Source of the DNA: Merluccius polli
Taxonomy: Eukaryota > Chordata > Actinopteri > Gadiformes > Merlucciidae
Length of the DNA: 64,000 bases
Direction: 5' to 3'
NCBI GenBank assembly: GCA_030340625.1
Contig: JAOPHQ010000594.1
Coordinates: 124,001-188,000 of the forward strand
This document shows, in pieces, positions 23,938-34,476 of this stretch. The first letter of the stretch is position 1, and the number at the start of each line of letters is the position of its first letter. The notes under the pieces were generated by a model. The model ran no database searches. It saw nothing but the letters and a program-made list of their open reading frames with translations, and had not been told where the DNA came from. The position numbers were made by a program, and so were the translations under genes.

Positions 23938-24299
23938 CGTGCTCCTGAGTGTTTGTGCCGCTTTCTCCCCTGTATAGTTTACCTCCAATCTATTTTGGTT
24001 TGAAGTTTATTTCCTTTGTTTCTTTTGGGAGGGGGGGTCCTAATCATTAGGGCCTGGTCAAGAGCGTGTGTTGCCCATTAACATCTGCTCATGGTAGCCC
24101 ATGCTAAGAAGTTTACTGTGGTTTGTCACTTGTATTACTATTTGCTTAAAGCATCTTGTTGTGCTGTGAATTGCCATCTTTGGAGTGTTGTGCAATAACT
24201 GAACTGATTGAATAAAATTTTGGGCTACTGTGTTTTTGTGTGACGTTAAAGCATTGATGTGGGTTGCTATTGAGTTGCAGGTAGCGCAACCATGACCAG
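23938..24299. repeat. ~360-bp repeat, inverted copy at 38-40 kb
   Basis: GGCGTGCTCCTGAG through ACCATGACCAG is almost identical to the reverse complement of 39696-40011 plus 38040-38081, where the copy is split by a Harbinger insertion. The shared block ends exactly at the CAG that forms the left TSD of the Harbinger at 24300. Confidence 0.85.
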
Positions 24300-24512
24300 G
24301 GGGGTGTTCCAGAAAGCAGGTTCAACAAACGCTGAGTCTAACCCTGACCTCTGAGTTGACATACTCTGAGATGGGATACTCTGAGTATTCGGTTCCAGAA
24401 CAGCAGATCTGAGTTAGTTCAGTCAACTCGGAGGATGTTATCCTCGAGTAGCGCGCGTGCACAACCACTATAAAAAGCCATCATCAATGGAGCCCCGATA
24501 CCACGAGTCACC

Positions 24513-26160
24513 ATGACAACGGAAACAAAACGATCGACTTATTTCAACGCGCTGGAGCTGGAGGTGCTGATGCTGGCCTACGGCGAATATGAACATATAT
24601 TTCGCCGTAGATGCAACACCGCCGCAGCAGCGAAGGAGGAGGAGTGAACGCGTAAGTTTTGAATGTACTATTCCATTGACCTAACATTTAACCGTAAGAT
24701 CGTAGCATAGCCTATAGTTATGAATAGGCCTATAAGTAGGCTAGTAGCCTAATGAAATCTGATTTTCTTTTAGGTGCAATTCTACAGGAGAAAAACGGAC
24801 GTGGAAGCAGCTAAAAATGAAACATAAAAACATCATTCAAAATGGTAAGGCATATTTTGCTAGCCTATGATTGCACCTCACTTTGATTTTAATTGTATTT
24901 TTTTTAAATTGACTTAGGCTATTAAACAAAGTAAATATTAATTCAGTGGCTACTTCAAATAGTAATTTAAACCCATAACAAAATGTTGTTTTTCAGCGTC
25001 CTCTCACTTAATACTCCACTTAGTAGATTGATACAAACACATTTATATTTTATACCTATTGAAGTCATTTAAAATGTGACGCTGTAGCCTACACCAACAC
25101 TCATTAAAATACTAATTAAAACATTGAGTTCTGCTCAGCCAACAGAAAGAAGGCAGAGGCCCGAAAAACGGGTGGAGGGCCACCTCCACCACCTCTGACA
25201 GGCTGAGGAGCTGGCCCTCAGCCAAAACAGGGGTCGCCCCTGTGGCTGAAGGCATCCCCGGGGGAAGCTCATCTGAGTCTGTCACCCCCCAGGACACAAG
25301 TGCCTACATTAGATGCAAGTATACACTTATGTCTTAAAAAATAAAACTAATATATACATATGTAGCCTACTTTTTAACAAATATATATCCACCCACCCAA
25401 CAGTTGTGGATGGTGTCATCTGCCTGGTTCAGCCTCCGACTGAAACAACTGTAAACCCTGCAGCTGTAAGTATTCCATACTCAGATCTTGCCTCAGATGG
25501 TAGTTCAAAGTATTCTGAAACAGATTATTTTCCTACATCACAGGAGGAGGAGGAGGAGGAGGAGGAGGAGGAGGATGATATGGTAGGATAGGAAACACTG
25601 TCTGCTGCCACAGGGAGAGATCCGGAGGGGCCTACTGAAGTGTGTCTTAATATTATGTATAGCTACTGGTAGTGCTCTACCCATTCATATTCATTTACAT
25701 TCTTGAGTGTGGAATTTGGAGTTTGACATGTACACTTAAGTGATGAGCATAGATAATGGACAAACTAACACATTCTTGTCCTTCAACAGAACATGGCTGG
25801 GCATCACCAGGAGGGTCCATCAACATCCACAGCACAGCTTGACACAGTGAGATTGTCGGTCAATACCATGTTAAATCTGTATGTAGAACTGTAGGAATTA
25901 AATGTCGTCCATATGTTTCCCAGTTACCAGTAAAGGAGTTCTACCAGGTGCACCTCCTGAAAACAATACAAAAAACAGAAAAAGAAATGGTGTACCTGGA
26001 TCGGAAGATTTAAAAAACCGACCTCGAAATTCTATTACTGGAATGCCAGTTGAGGTGGGTGCATTGTCATGGTGAAATGGGTGAATATGTTAATGGTTGG
26101 AACTATATTACAAATCCTGACTGTTGCTTTTGTAATTGTAGGGAATAAAGAAGAACCAAA
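24513..26160 (+). pseudogene. Harbinger Myb/SANT-like accessory protein
   Basis: In Harbinger elements this protein binds the transposon ends and helps the transposase reach the nucleus. Exon 1 (24513-24651) has ALELEVLMLAYGEYEHIFRR, the first helix of the Myb/SANT-like domain, but a deletion brings in an early stop before the donor GTAAGT. Exon 2 (24774-24844) has CNSTGEKRTWKQLKMKHKNI. Later exons give ARKTGGGPPPPP, an acidic Glu run (near 25550), and a C-terminal helix VKEFYQVHLLKTIQKTEKEM (about 25925-26050) with a frameshift after LDRKI. Introns have GT-AG borders. The gene layout matches functional fish relatives, but this copy is broken. Confidence 0.8.
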
Positions 26161-26194
26161 TCACATGTGAATTTGTCTTGTATTTTATTTTTAA

Positions 26195-27450
26195 TCAAAA
26201 GTAATTTCTTGCGATGAGGTCCCTTGCAGCCCTTCCATCCTGGACGTCAGCAGGGATGGGATGGTCATCTGCAGGGTCATTGATTTGTACGGCAGGGTGT
26301 TGCTCTCCTCTAATAATTGCAATATTATGGAGAACAACACATGCCACAATGATGTCACATGCCCTCTCTGGGGTGACCCTGAGCTTCTGCAGGCACTGGA
26401 ACCGGGATTTGAGTATCCCTATGGTCATCTCAACCTGGGCTCTAGTCCTGCAGTGGGCCACATTAAAACGTTGTTGGGGCCCCGGCTCAGGGTAAGGGGT
26501 CAACAGAGAGGGCTGGCATGGATAGCCACGATCCCCCAGCAGGTAGCCATCAAACTCTCCTGTAATTACAGAGGACATGTTTGAGTGCATCTAAAAAGGG
26601 AGACAACAAACTTTGTACAAGGCTTTAGCTTCCTTACCACGCGCAAATCTGTTGCTCAGACGACACTCCCGGTAGTTCCGGGAGTCATGCACCGAGCCAG
26701 GCCACTTGGCTTCAACATCTGTCACAATGTAAGCTGCATCACATATCTTTACAGTGCAGAGAATGACATGAGTTAGTTGTAATGTATACTTTTTCATGTA
26801 CATATTTTTTAAAATGGTAGGTCACATACCTGGACATTGATGCTGTGAAAGGATTTCCTATTCACATAGTCTGCTTCATTTTCTGCAGGCGCAGTAATGG
26901 GGATTTGTGTCCCATCAACGCACCCCATCACATTTGGAAGGCCTGCAAAATGACAGCTAATTAATACTGACCCCACTCTCATAATTTAAAATAACAGAAT
27001 ATATGATTTCTACATTAGTCGCCACCTGCAATCCTGTGGAATTCCTCCTTGATGTTTCTAACAGGTTTGTGCCTGGGGAACACCACCATCACTGGTAACA
27101 GGCGTTTAAGGGCGAGGCTCACCTTTCTTACAGCCCTACACACTGTAGCTTTGCCTATGTGCTCTGCATCGCCGATGTTATAAAGAAAACTACCATTTGC
27201 AAAAAAATGTAGTGCTATGGATAATGTTTGTTCTGAGGTGAGTGCTCGTCCGCAGTGTGTGAGGTTGGTGATATATGGCCGGAGAATTTGATTGAGATAA
27301 ATTATAGTGTTGGATGAAAAGCGGTAACGTATATTCCTCTGGAAATGATAAAATGTCTAATCTGGGACGGAAGATTCGCTCGCGACGTAAAGCATTACGA
27401 ATAATGACGGCTTCGACGTTGATCGGATTACGAAGAAATGGGCAATCCAT
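26195..27450 (-). pseudogene. HARBI1-like DDE transposase of the Harbinger element
   Basis: A split minus-strand gene. The N-terminal exon (from 27450) has FRPRLDILSFPEEY, a frameshift near 27265, then HIGKATVCRAVRKVSLALKR and FPRHKPVRNIKEEF. The next exon has GLPNVMGCVDGTQIPI, with the first catalytic Asp (about 26945-26838). Then VEAKWPGSVHDSRNYREC holds the second Asp, and the last exon has DGYLLGDRGYPCQP and AQVEMTIGILKSRFQCLQ with the Glu. The order and spacing are those of HARBI1/PIF transposases, and all three catalytic residues survive. The frameshift probably inactivates it. Terminal stop at 26195. Confidence 0.85.
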
Positions 27451-27699
27451 GTTTCACCGCTTCCTCGTGTGGGAGGAGAAGGGTAGAAACCCTGGGTTTC
27501 TTATACAAAACCTGCCAGCGAGCAGGTTTGGTTCACAGCGTAAGTTACCGCAGTAACAGACCCAGGGTTTAAGTTACCTCTCTTTCTGGAATGGATAAGT
27601 CAGCGTTTCCCTCATCTCAGGGTTAACAGACAGAGTTTTCACATAACCCGCTTTCTGGAATACCCCCCAGAGGCCCGTAGATGTCTTGAGGCTAGGCCA

Positions 27700-28518
27700 A
27701 TGTCCAATGCGGAACAAGTGTTTTTGTATGACCATTTGGAGGGGGCTGCAAAAGCCGAGGTGGATTTTCATGACGCTTCAAATAGGGACACAGCTGAAAA
27801 GATTATTAAGATATTGATTGACAATTTCAGTTGTTCGCAGTCCTACGTAGCAGCACAGCTGTGTTTTTTTCAACGTCATCAAAAAGAGGGAGAATCTTTA
27901 CGGGATTTTTCTCATGAGATAAAAATTCTAATGGATGCAGTCATAAAAAAAACTCCTGGTGGGCTTTTAAATTCAGACAGGGTTTTGCGCGATCAATTTG
28001 CTGAAGGTGTTAACGACGACATGCTGAGAAGAGAGTTAAAAATACGGCTAGCGCTAGACCCTGACATGAGCTTCCTCACACTTCGGGGGGTAGCGATTAA
28101 ATGGATGGAAGAGGGAAGGCAAGGGACTAAACCCAGACCGAGAGCCTTTTCTTTTGACATGCATGCTTCTATGGGGGGTGCAGAGTCTAATGCAATAGTT
28201 GCTAGTAATAATGAATTGACTGATCTCAAGGAGTGTCTTCGCCGTCAGCAGGCGCAGTTGGATGCCATTCTGACACAGTTGAATACATCTCGCCCACAGG
28301 CTAATCAAAGGGGTGGGGGGAGCACTTCTAAATCGTATCGTTTTCAACAAGATGGCAAGCCAATCTGTATGCGCTGCAATCGGGCTGGTCATATAGCCAA
28401 ATATTGTCGTGTAGATGTAGAGTCCACTAAGGTAACCGCTCAAAGAGTGCCACAGAGGGCTATGACCCACAATCAACTAGTAGAGCAACCCATGTCTCTG
28501 CAGCGTCAGGGAAACTAG
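27700..28518 (+). pseudogene. Ty3-type Gag with CCHC knuckle
   Basis: A 272-residue open frame, PNMA/Ty3 Gag-like. The N-terminal two thirds is a helical capsid region (LYDHLEGAAKAEVDF, FSCSQSYVAAQLCFFQRHQ, LRDFSHEIKILM, LNSDRVLRDQFAEGV). A single zinc knuckle CMRCNRAGHIAKYC sits near residues 222-235 and a Gln-rich tail follows. Gag forms the particle that packages element RNA. The frame is intact, but its upstream start may be lost, because similar sequence continues to the left in another frame. Confidence 0.8.
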
Positions 28519-28529
28519 CGCCCCCTGGT

Positions 28530-29646
28530 GTGTGGAGCCAAACACCAGGAGGTGCTCCCTCCAGCTCACATCGTTTGACATCTGATGACCCCAGCCCTAT
28601 GCCCCAACTCATAGGCCAGTGTCCAGTGGTTCATATCTCAATGGGGGGGGAGGTAGTGCCCTGTCTTCTGGATGCGGGTTCTATGGTTTCCACTATAACA
28701 TCAACTTTTTTTTGTGGAAAACTTTCAATCATGTGACGAGTTGCTCAAACCTTGTAACTGGCTGCAACTACGAGCCGCTAACGGTTATGAAATTCCATAC
28801 TCAGGTTATGTAGAACTGGATGTTGTAGTGTTGGGTAAAACATTTCCTAGTATGAGTATTCTAGTAGTACGTGATTCAGTTGACCCTTTCACCCGACAAC
28901 AAAAACAGGCAGTACCAGGACTCATAGGGATGAACATAATCCAAAGTTGTTACAAAGAATTGTTTGCAGATCTCCACCTCACCCTGTCCAAACCATCAAG
29001 GGATGAAGACAGTAAGGCTTGGCAGCAGGTCTTTACCACATGTCAATCTATCGAACACCTTTGTAGTAAAGGGTACTTAGGTAAGGCTAGAGTGCAGGGT
29101 GGTGCAGTACGTATTCCCCCTGGATCTCTTAATCTCATTCCCCTAGTTTGCCCCAGCGCTGCCAAGCTGTCCCTTCATTCTGTGTTATTAGAGCCCCCGT
29201 TAGATGACACCCAGTGGCCCGTAGGTTTATTAATATCTAAAGCGTTATTGTCAGTGACTAAGGGGGTGGTAGAAGTACCTGTGACCAATGTAAGTTCACA
29301 AGAGGTGTGGCTTCAACCACACACTACTTTGGGTGAGCTTCACATCGTACAAGTGATGTCTGCAGGGTGTGCTGTGAATATTGTGGAGGGGGGCAGTGCC
29401 ATAGTTCAGTCGGCAGAGGTGCAGGCCACTCCCTCAATAGACCTCTCCAATCTGTCATGGCCCATGTTATCGGCAGACCAAGAGAAGCAAGCGAAGGCAC
29501 TTCTCCACCAACATAATGGGGTCTTCAGTCGAGGGGAAGGAGATGTTGGGTGTACCACTCTAGTCGAGCATCAAATCCCTCTCACGATGACATCCCCATC
29601 TGACAGAGATACCGCCGCCTGCCCCCGTCCCAGTATGAGCAAGTAA
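28530..29646 (+). pseudogene. Ty3-type protease and pre-RT region
   Basis: VPCLLDAGSMVSTITSTFF (about 28650-28710) is a retropepsin-like active site (D-A-G-S). A frameshift at about 28700-28720 moves coding to a 300-residue frame with SYKELF/PGLIGMN-type sequence (VPGLIGMNIIQSCY) and the spacer leading to RT. It ends in a second frameshift at EHQIPLTMTSP, so RT is not entered properly. Confidence 0.75.
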
Positions 29647-29671
29647 AGGCTCATATCCAACAGCTGTTGGA

Positions 29672-29781
29672 TATGAGCATTGGATATGAGTCATTTCTTT
29701 CAAACGGAAGTGAAGTATTTGGGGCATGTAGTTTCTGCGTCAGGGGTAGCGACTGATCCAGATAAAATTAAAGCCGTAGCG
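29672..29781 (+). pseudogene. RT stub left of the hAT insertion
   Basis: HFFQTEVKYLGHVVSASGVA then DPDKIKAVA is the connection segment just after the RT palm of Ty3 elements. The catalytic palm upstream is gone. The reading frame is interrupted in the codons KAVA by the hAT element and resumes at 33590. Confidence 0.85.
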
Positions 29782-29906
29782 CAGGGGTCGGGAACCTTTT
29801 TTGCCTTGAGAGCCACTTTTACAAAAAAAAAAAAAAAAAAATCTCAGAAGAGCCACATAAAGACGGTTACAAGCAAAAGTTTGGATATTTAACTTACATA
29901 GGATAT

Positions 29907-30630
29907 TGTAACCCACATGGTTACGAAGCCCATATATGTCATTTGAATGTAGCTCCCGTGTCCTGCCACTAGGTGACGTATCAGCCCCGCGTTCATGTTC
30001 ACTGTCGTGGAGCGTGCTCTGCTCGCGCCTATACACAGAGCCACACTCATTGCCGATACACCGATCCCAGAACAACACACCCGCTAGTGAGCTGCCGGAT
30101 CTAGGAGAGAGTCTGTGAATGTTGTGGAAAAGAGAGAGGAGCCGCTACGACCGTGTTAAGCCCTTGTTCGGACTCCGACTGGTTTTTATATTCTACCGGA
30201 TCAGGGATTGATCAGCAAGAATTCTGAACCTTCCGGTTCAGTGGCGAGCCAGGCGATCGACCGAAAGGAGAACGGGATCCACTCCGAAGATAGACTTCTA
30301 CTCATTGCACTCTGATACAGATAAGATCGTTCACCACAAAATCTACCCGGGTAGTAGAGGAACTGACAGACACACATACACCAAACACAGAACTGAACTT
30401 TATCTTCTGATAAAGAAGGAAAAGGACAATTTATTTAGAACTTTGTTTTATTTTTTTATTTTTATTAAAGAGCTCTATTTTGTTTTGGGGGGTTTTCTAT
30501 TCCATGTGCAGTGAAATGATATGGTGTTTTTCATGCAATAAATGATCGCTGTTCAACTTCTACATCGAGTCCAACTTTTTGAACCTAGAGAATGTGGTTT
30601 CTTCCTAACATTGAGGTTAAAGGTGCTACA
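29907..30630 (+). repeat. 5' LTR
   Basis: 724 bp, TGTAACCCAC to GGTGCTACA. Differs from the 3' LTR by about three positions that I could see (an extra G near 30013, T/C near 30164, A/T near 30440). An AATAAA lies at about 30538. Confidence 0.93.
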
Positions 30631-30767
30631 TAAACTTGGCGAGCCAGCCAGGAGTTGGTTTAATTCTTGAAAGTGAAGTTGAGCAGTGTGATATTTTGTT
30701 GCGTTTTTTCTGTGAACATTGATACTACTTAACTTGCATAAATTTACATTGTGGTACAAAACCAAAC

Positions 30768-31769
30768 ATGGATACAGTTACAAGGGAAAATGTTAAAGTA
30801 CCTAATTCACTGCTAGTTAGTGGTGTAACTGGTTGTGAGGTAGACAATCAAGTAATTGAGTACCTGGGACAGTATGGTAAGGTTGAGAGGGTAATTAAAG
30901 TTACCAGCAGAGAAGCTAAGTTCCAGAACACCACTATAGTGGAATATAGTTCAGGTGAAGCTATTGAGCATCTTAAAGATAACTTACCTGTTGATAGGCC
31001 CTCCAGTAGCCCGGACATTGTCCACCACATTGAGCTCTTGTCAGAGCTGTACACAGCAGACAGAGGTTCCACTTTAACTCAGGTCTACCTAAGTGAACTG
31101 AAGGGTATCGCTCAGCTTAGTGGAGCAGACTTTGAAAAGGTTTTGCTAGATGAGCTAGCTAGGATTCAAGAGTCCACAAAACCTGAAACAACTGACCCAG
31201 AAATATCAGAAATTAATCAAGGAACTCAGCATGCTAGTCCCATACACACAGCTGCTGTAAATCCTATCAATATAGGTGACAATCACTCTACTGAACGTAG
31301 TACACCCCCACTCGAGGTAGGTGCATCAGTATCATCCCCACCTAGAAACCTGACCCAGTACTTACCTTCCGAGCATCTCTCCACTCCAGAGATACAAAAA
31401 GTAGTGGTTGAGCATGTCATCAAGAACAGTGATCTTCCTCTCCACTATCATGGCAATGCCCGACTCCGACCCTTCTCAGGGAGAATTCCCTGTCCCAGTG
31501 CAGAGTCGGATTATGACACGTGGCGCAGCAACGTTGAATTTTTTCTTGCAGACCCTGCCATGTCTGCCACACATGCAACCAGGAAAATGGTTGAGAGCCT
31601 CTTCCCGCCTGCGGCCACCATCGTGAAACATCTTGGGCCCAACGCTTCTCCCCAAGAATATCTTGCCCTCCTTGACTCTGCTTATGGTATCATTGATGAT
31701 GGCGATGAGCTTTTTGCAAAGTTCTTAAACACAAACGGATATGACAAACAAACTGGATGTGACGAATGA
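30768..31769 (+). pseudogene. PNMA/ZCCHC12-like Gag, truncated
   Basis: 334 codons from MDTVTRENVKV. The N-terminal 80 residues resemble the RRM-like start of PNMA-family proteins (LLVSGVTGCEVDNQVIEYLG). A low-complexity Ser/Thr/Pro linker follows, then from about residue 235 a capsid-like region (RLRPFSGRIPCPSAESDYDT, RKMVESLFPPAATIV, YLALLDSAYGIIDDG). It breaks off after FAKFLNTN, about where the middle of capsid should continue, and a short foreign tail leads to the stop. The knuckle domain is lost. Confidence 0.8.
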
Positions 31770-32169
31770 AACGGATATGGCAAATGGAAAAGAACCGGAC
31801 GTGACAAGTGAAACTGATGTGGAAAAGGATCCTGTGGAAGTTCTACAAGATGCTGAGCCAAACCACACTCAGGCATCTGAGACATCTGAAAGAGAAAGTG
31901 AAAGTGAAACAGGAAGAAACCCACCTGAATCACCACGAAGGTCAGAAAGGTCACGACAGCCCCCTGATCGTTTTCACTACATTCAGATGGGGAAACCCTT
32001 AATGTCCTTTGCACAGAGTATTTTACACAGCCTTAACCAAGCACTAGACACTATTAGTAACTACGACCCCCCCCATATGAACGAGAGACTAGCTCATGAA
32101 GGGACTCATGTCGATTCAAGAGGGGAGGGTGTAACCCACATGGTTACGAAGCCCATATATGTCATTTGA
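31741..32169 (+). pseudogene. C-terminal pol tail of the same LTR element
   Basis: After the deletion junction (about 31735-31750) a new frame encodes an acidic stretch and then PRRSERSRQPPDRFHYIQMG, the basic tail typical after integrase in this group. It runs through MNERLAHEGTHVDSRGEG into the 3' LTR, showing that pol originally ended at the LTR edge. Confidence 0.75.
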
Positions 32170-32852
32170 ATGTAGCTCCCGTGTCCTGCCACTAGGTGAC
32201 GTATCAGCCCCGCGTTCATGTTCACTGTCGTGGACGTGCTCTGCTCGCGCCTATACACAGAGCCACACTCATTGCCGATACACCGATCCCAGAACAACAC
32301 ACCCGCTAGTGAGCTGCCGGATCTAGGAGAGAGTCTGTGAATGTTGTGGAAAAGAGAGAGGAGCCGCTACGACCGTGTTAAGCCCTCGTTCGGACTCCGA
32401 CTGGTTTTTATATTCTACCGGATCAGGGATTGATCAGCAAGAATTCTGAACCTTCCGGTTCAGTGGCGAGCCAGGCGATCGACCGAAAGGAGAACGGGAT
32501 CCACTCCGAAGATAGACTTCTACTCATTGCACTCTGATACAGATAAGATCGTTCACCACAAAATCTACCCGGGTAGTAGAGGAACTGACAGACACACATA
32601 CACCAAACACAGAACTGAACTTTATCTTCTGATAAAGAAGGAAAAGGACAATTTATTTTGAACTTTGTTTTATTTTTTTATTTTTATTAAAGAGCTCTAT
32701 TTTGTTTTGGGGGGTTTTCTATTCCATGTGCAGTGAAATGATATGGTGTTTTTCATGCAATAAATGATCGCTGTTCAACTTCTACATCGAGTCCAACTTT
32801 TTGAACCTAGAGAATGTGGTTTCTTCCTAACATTGAGGTTAAAGGTGCTACA
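32130..32852 (+). repeat. 3' LTR
   Basis: 723 bp, nearly identical to the 5' LTR, with its own AATAAA near 32760. Confidence 0.93.
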
Positions 32853-32856
32853 ATAT

Positions 32857-33045
32857 GTTGCTGCAAATTGTGCATGGTGAGTGTCGAAGTGGCGTTTAAC
32901 ATTGCATCGTTTCATGGACGCAATATTCTCATTACATAACAGACAGATCGCACTCCCAGCTCTTTCCACGAACGCAAACTCTTCTGTTCAATCGGGCTGA
33001 AAGTTGCGGACTTTCTCTTCGGGCTTTTTCCTTTTTAACATTTTG
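32857..33045 (-). pseudogene. GTF2IRD2/hAT-type BED finger fragment
   Basis: The minus strand reads MLKRKKPEEKVRNFQPD, then after a frameshift FVERAGSAICLLCNENIASM and KRCNVKRHFDTHH, a C-x2-C...H-x4-H finger. It ends at AATY, where the LTR element is inserted. This is the N-terminus of the transposase of the surrounding hAT element and the only coding left in it. Confidence 0.75.
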
Positions 33046-33052
33046 ATTAGCG

Positions 33053-33253
33053 CCAGGGGTGGACTGGCCATCGAGGGCCGATGCACATCTTTGGGTCGGC
33101 CCAGGACTGTCATAAAAAAGTAATTTGGCCCAACCGGAGGCGCTGTGTTACAATCGCGCCCCCCCCCCCCCCCCCCCGGTCGGTCTTCAGACCGGGGTGT
33201 GTGACGATCGCGCGCGCGCACACCCCCCCCCCCCCCCCCCGCAGTCCAGCCCT
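33053..33253. mobile_element. 201-bp hAT MITE with GATTAGCG TSD
   Basis: CAGGGGTGGACTGGCC pairs with the inverse of GCAGTCCAGCCCT. GATTAGCG lies on both sides (33045-33052, 33254-33261). The interior has two poly-C runs next to CAATCGCGC-type sequence. Confidence 0.9.
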
Positions 33254-33589
33254 GATTAGCGCACACATCAACGTTAGCCTAACAATGAAAGTTTTCTCAT
33301 TGACGGAAATGGAGGGAAATCTGTGATTTTGTTTGATATTGACATGGCAACGAGCCGCGAATGTAACAATATTACTCGGATAGACCTACTGTAATTGCCT
33401 ATTTGCCACGAAGCCTTGTCATTATAGGGCCAGCGTGCGTGTATGTGTGTGCGTGTTATGTATTAGGGTAGACCTAGTCTGATTCCTTGATTACATTTTT
33501 TTTTTTTCCTCAACTAATTTCGTCCGAGAGCCCCGGCCGTCGGCAAAAGAGCCATTGGGGGCTCGCGAGCCCCACGTTCCCGACCCATG

Positions 33590-34476
33590 TCGTAGCGGAA
33601 TGGAAGCAGCCGACGACTACGAAGGAATTGAGGTCCTTTTTAGGATTCGCGTCCTATTATCGTCGGTTTGTGGAGGGCTTTGCAGAGGTTGCCGCGCCAT
33701 TGCATCGTTTAGCTGCTACGGTGGAGGCAAGTCAGAGCAAGGCCAGAGCCCGGGTGAACACTCTAGGAAGTCGGTGGACCCCAGAATGCCAGCAGAGTTT
33801 CCAGACCCTTAAAGACCAGCTGATCAGTGCACCAGTCCTAGCTTATGCTGACTTCACAAAACCATTCATTCTAGAAATTGATGGTAGTCATGCAGGACTT
33901 GGGGCCGTTCTTGCCCAAGATCAAGATGGGCCCTACAGAGAGGCGTTCCTCTCTCGCCCTACAGAGAGGAACATGTCCAACTACAGTTCTCGGAAACTGG
34001 AGCTGTTGGGCCTTAAATGGGCCGTAACCAGTAAGTTTAGAGAGTACCTGCTGGGTGCGAAATTTGTTGTCTTCACAGACAATAATCCACTAAGTTATTT
34101 ACAAACAGCCAAGTTGGGGGCGACAGAACACCGTTGGGCGTCAGAGCTGGCGATGTTCGACTTTGACATCCGATACCGCCCTGGCACTGCAAGTAGAAAT
34201 GTGGATGCACTTTCTAGGCTCCCTGACCCAGTCCCCATCGCTGCGGTTGCCCCAGGCCTAGCCATCCCCCCTCTGCCTCTGGGCTCCATTGAGCCTCCAA
34301 CCGAAGTCCTGTGCCAACAGACTAGTGCCCTCCCACTACGGCAAAAGGTTGATCTACAGTCTCTGCAGTCTATGGATGCAGTTATTGGACCTTTTAGTCT
34401 CCCTGTGGAAGCAAGGAACATTGCCCACCAAAGCAGAACGGATACTCCTGCCACCAGGGATGCAAAGGCTTCTTAA
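33590..34476 (+). pseudogene. Ty3 RT end plus RNase H
   Basis: Coding resumes at VAEWKQPTTTKELRSFLGFA, then SYYRRFVEGFA, the RT connection. RNase H follows: FILEIDGSHAGLGAVLAQDQ (first Asp), NMSNYSSRKLELLGLKWAV (Glu), FVVFTDNNPLSYL (Asp) and GTASRNVDALSRLP (last Asp). All four RNase H positions are present. A frameshift near 34394 separates it from integrase. Confidence 0.88.

Larger units (their letters stand above)
24300..27667. mobile_element. Full-length two-gene PIF/Harbinger transposon
   Basis: Termini GGGGGTGTTCCAGAAAGC and its inverse GCTTTCTGGAATACCCCC bound a 3368-bp element. CAG flanks it on both sides (24297-24299, 27668-27670). This 3-bp TSD fits the CWG target reported for Harbinger3-type elements. 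Inside are a Myb/SANT gene on the plus strand and a HARBI1-like transposase on the minus strand, arranged tail to tail as is usual for this superfamily. Both genes carry disabling indels, so the copy is structurally complete but probably inactive. Confidence 0.9.
29907..32852 (+). mobile_element. Young PNMA-gag LTR retroelement, pol deleted
   Basis: Two LTRs (29907-30630, 32130-32852) enclose 1.5 kb. ATAT flanks both ends (29903-29906 and 32853-32856), a 4-bp TSD. A purine tract AAGAGGGGAGGG (32118-32129) directly precedes the 3' LTR. The likely primer-binding region is TTGGCGAGCCAGCCAGGAG just after the 5' LTR; the matching tRNA was not assigned. Gag and the last part of pol survive, and everything between is deleted. 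It is structurally able to be mobilised in trans. Confidence 0.93.
29782..33589. mobile_element. hAT element inserted in Ty3 pol, itself twice invaded
   Basis: Left end CAGGGGTCGGGAACCTTTTT and right end CACGTTCCCGACCCATG form a TIR pair. Flanks CCGTAGCG and TCGTAGCG (29774-29781, 33590-33597) are an 8-bp TSD with one mismatch. Removing the element restores the Ty3 frame exactly across the site. Own coding is limited to a BED-finger fragment at 32860-33040. An LTR element and a hAT MITE account for most of the length. Confidence 0.88.
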
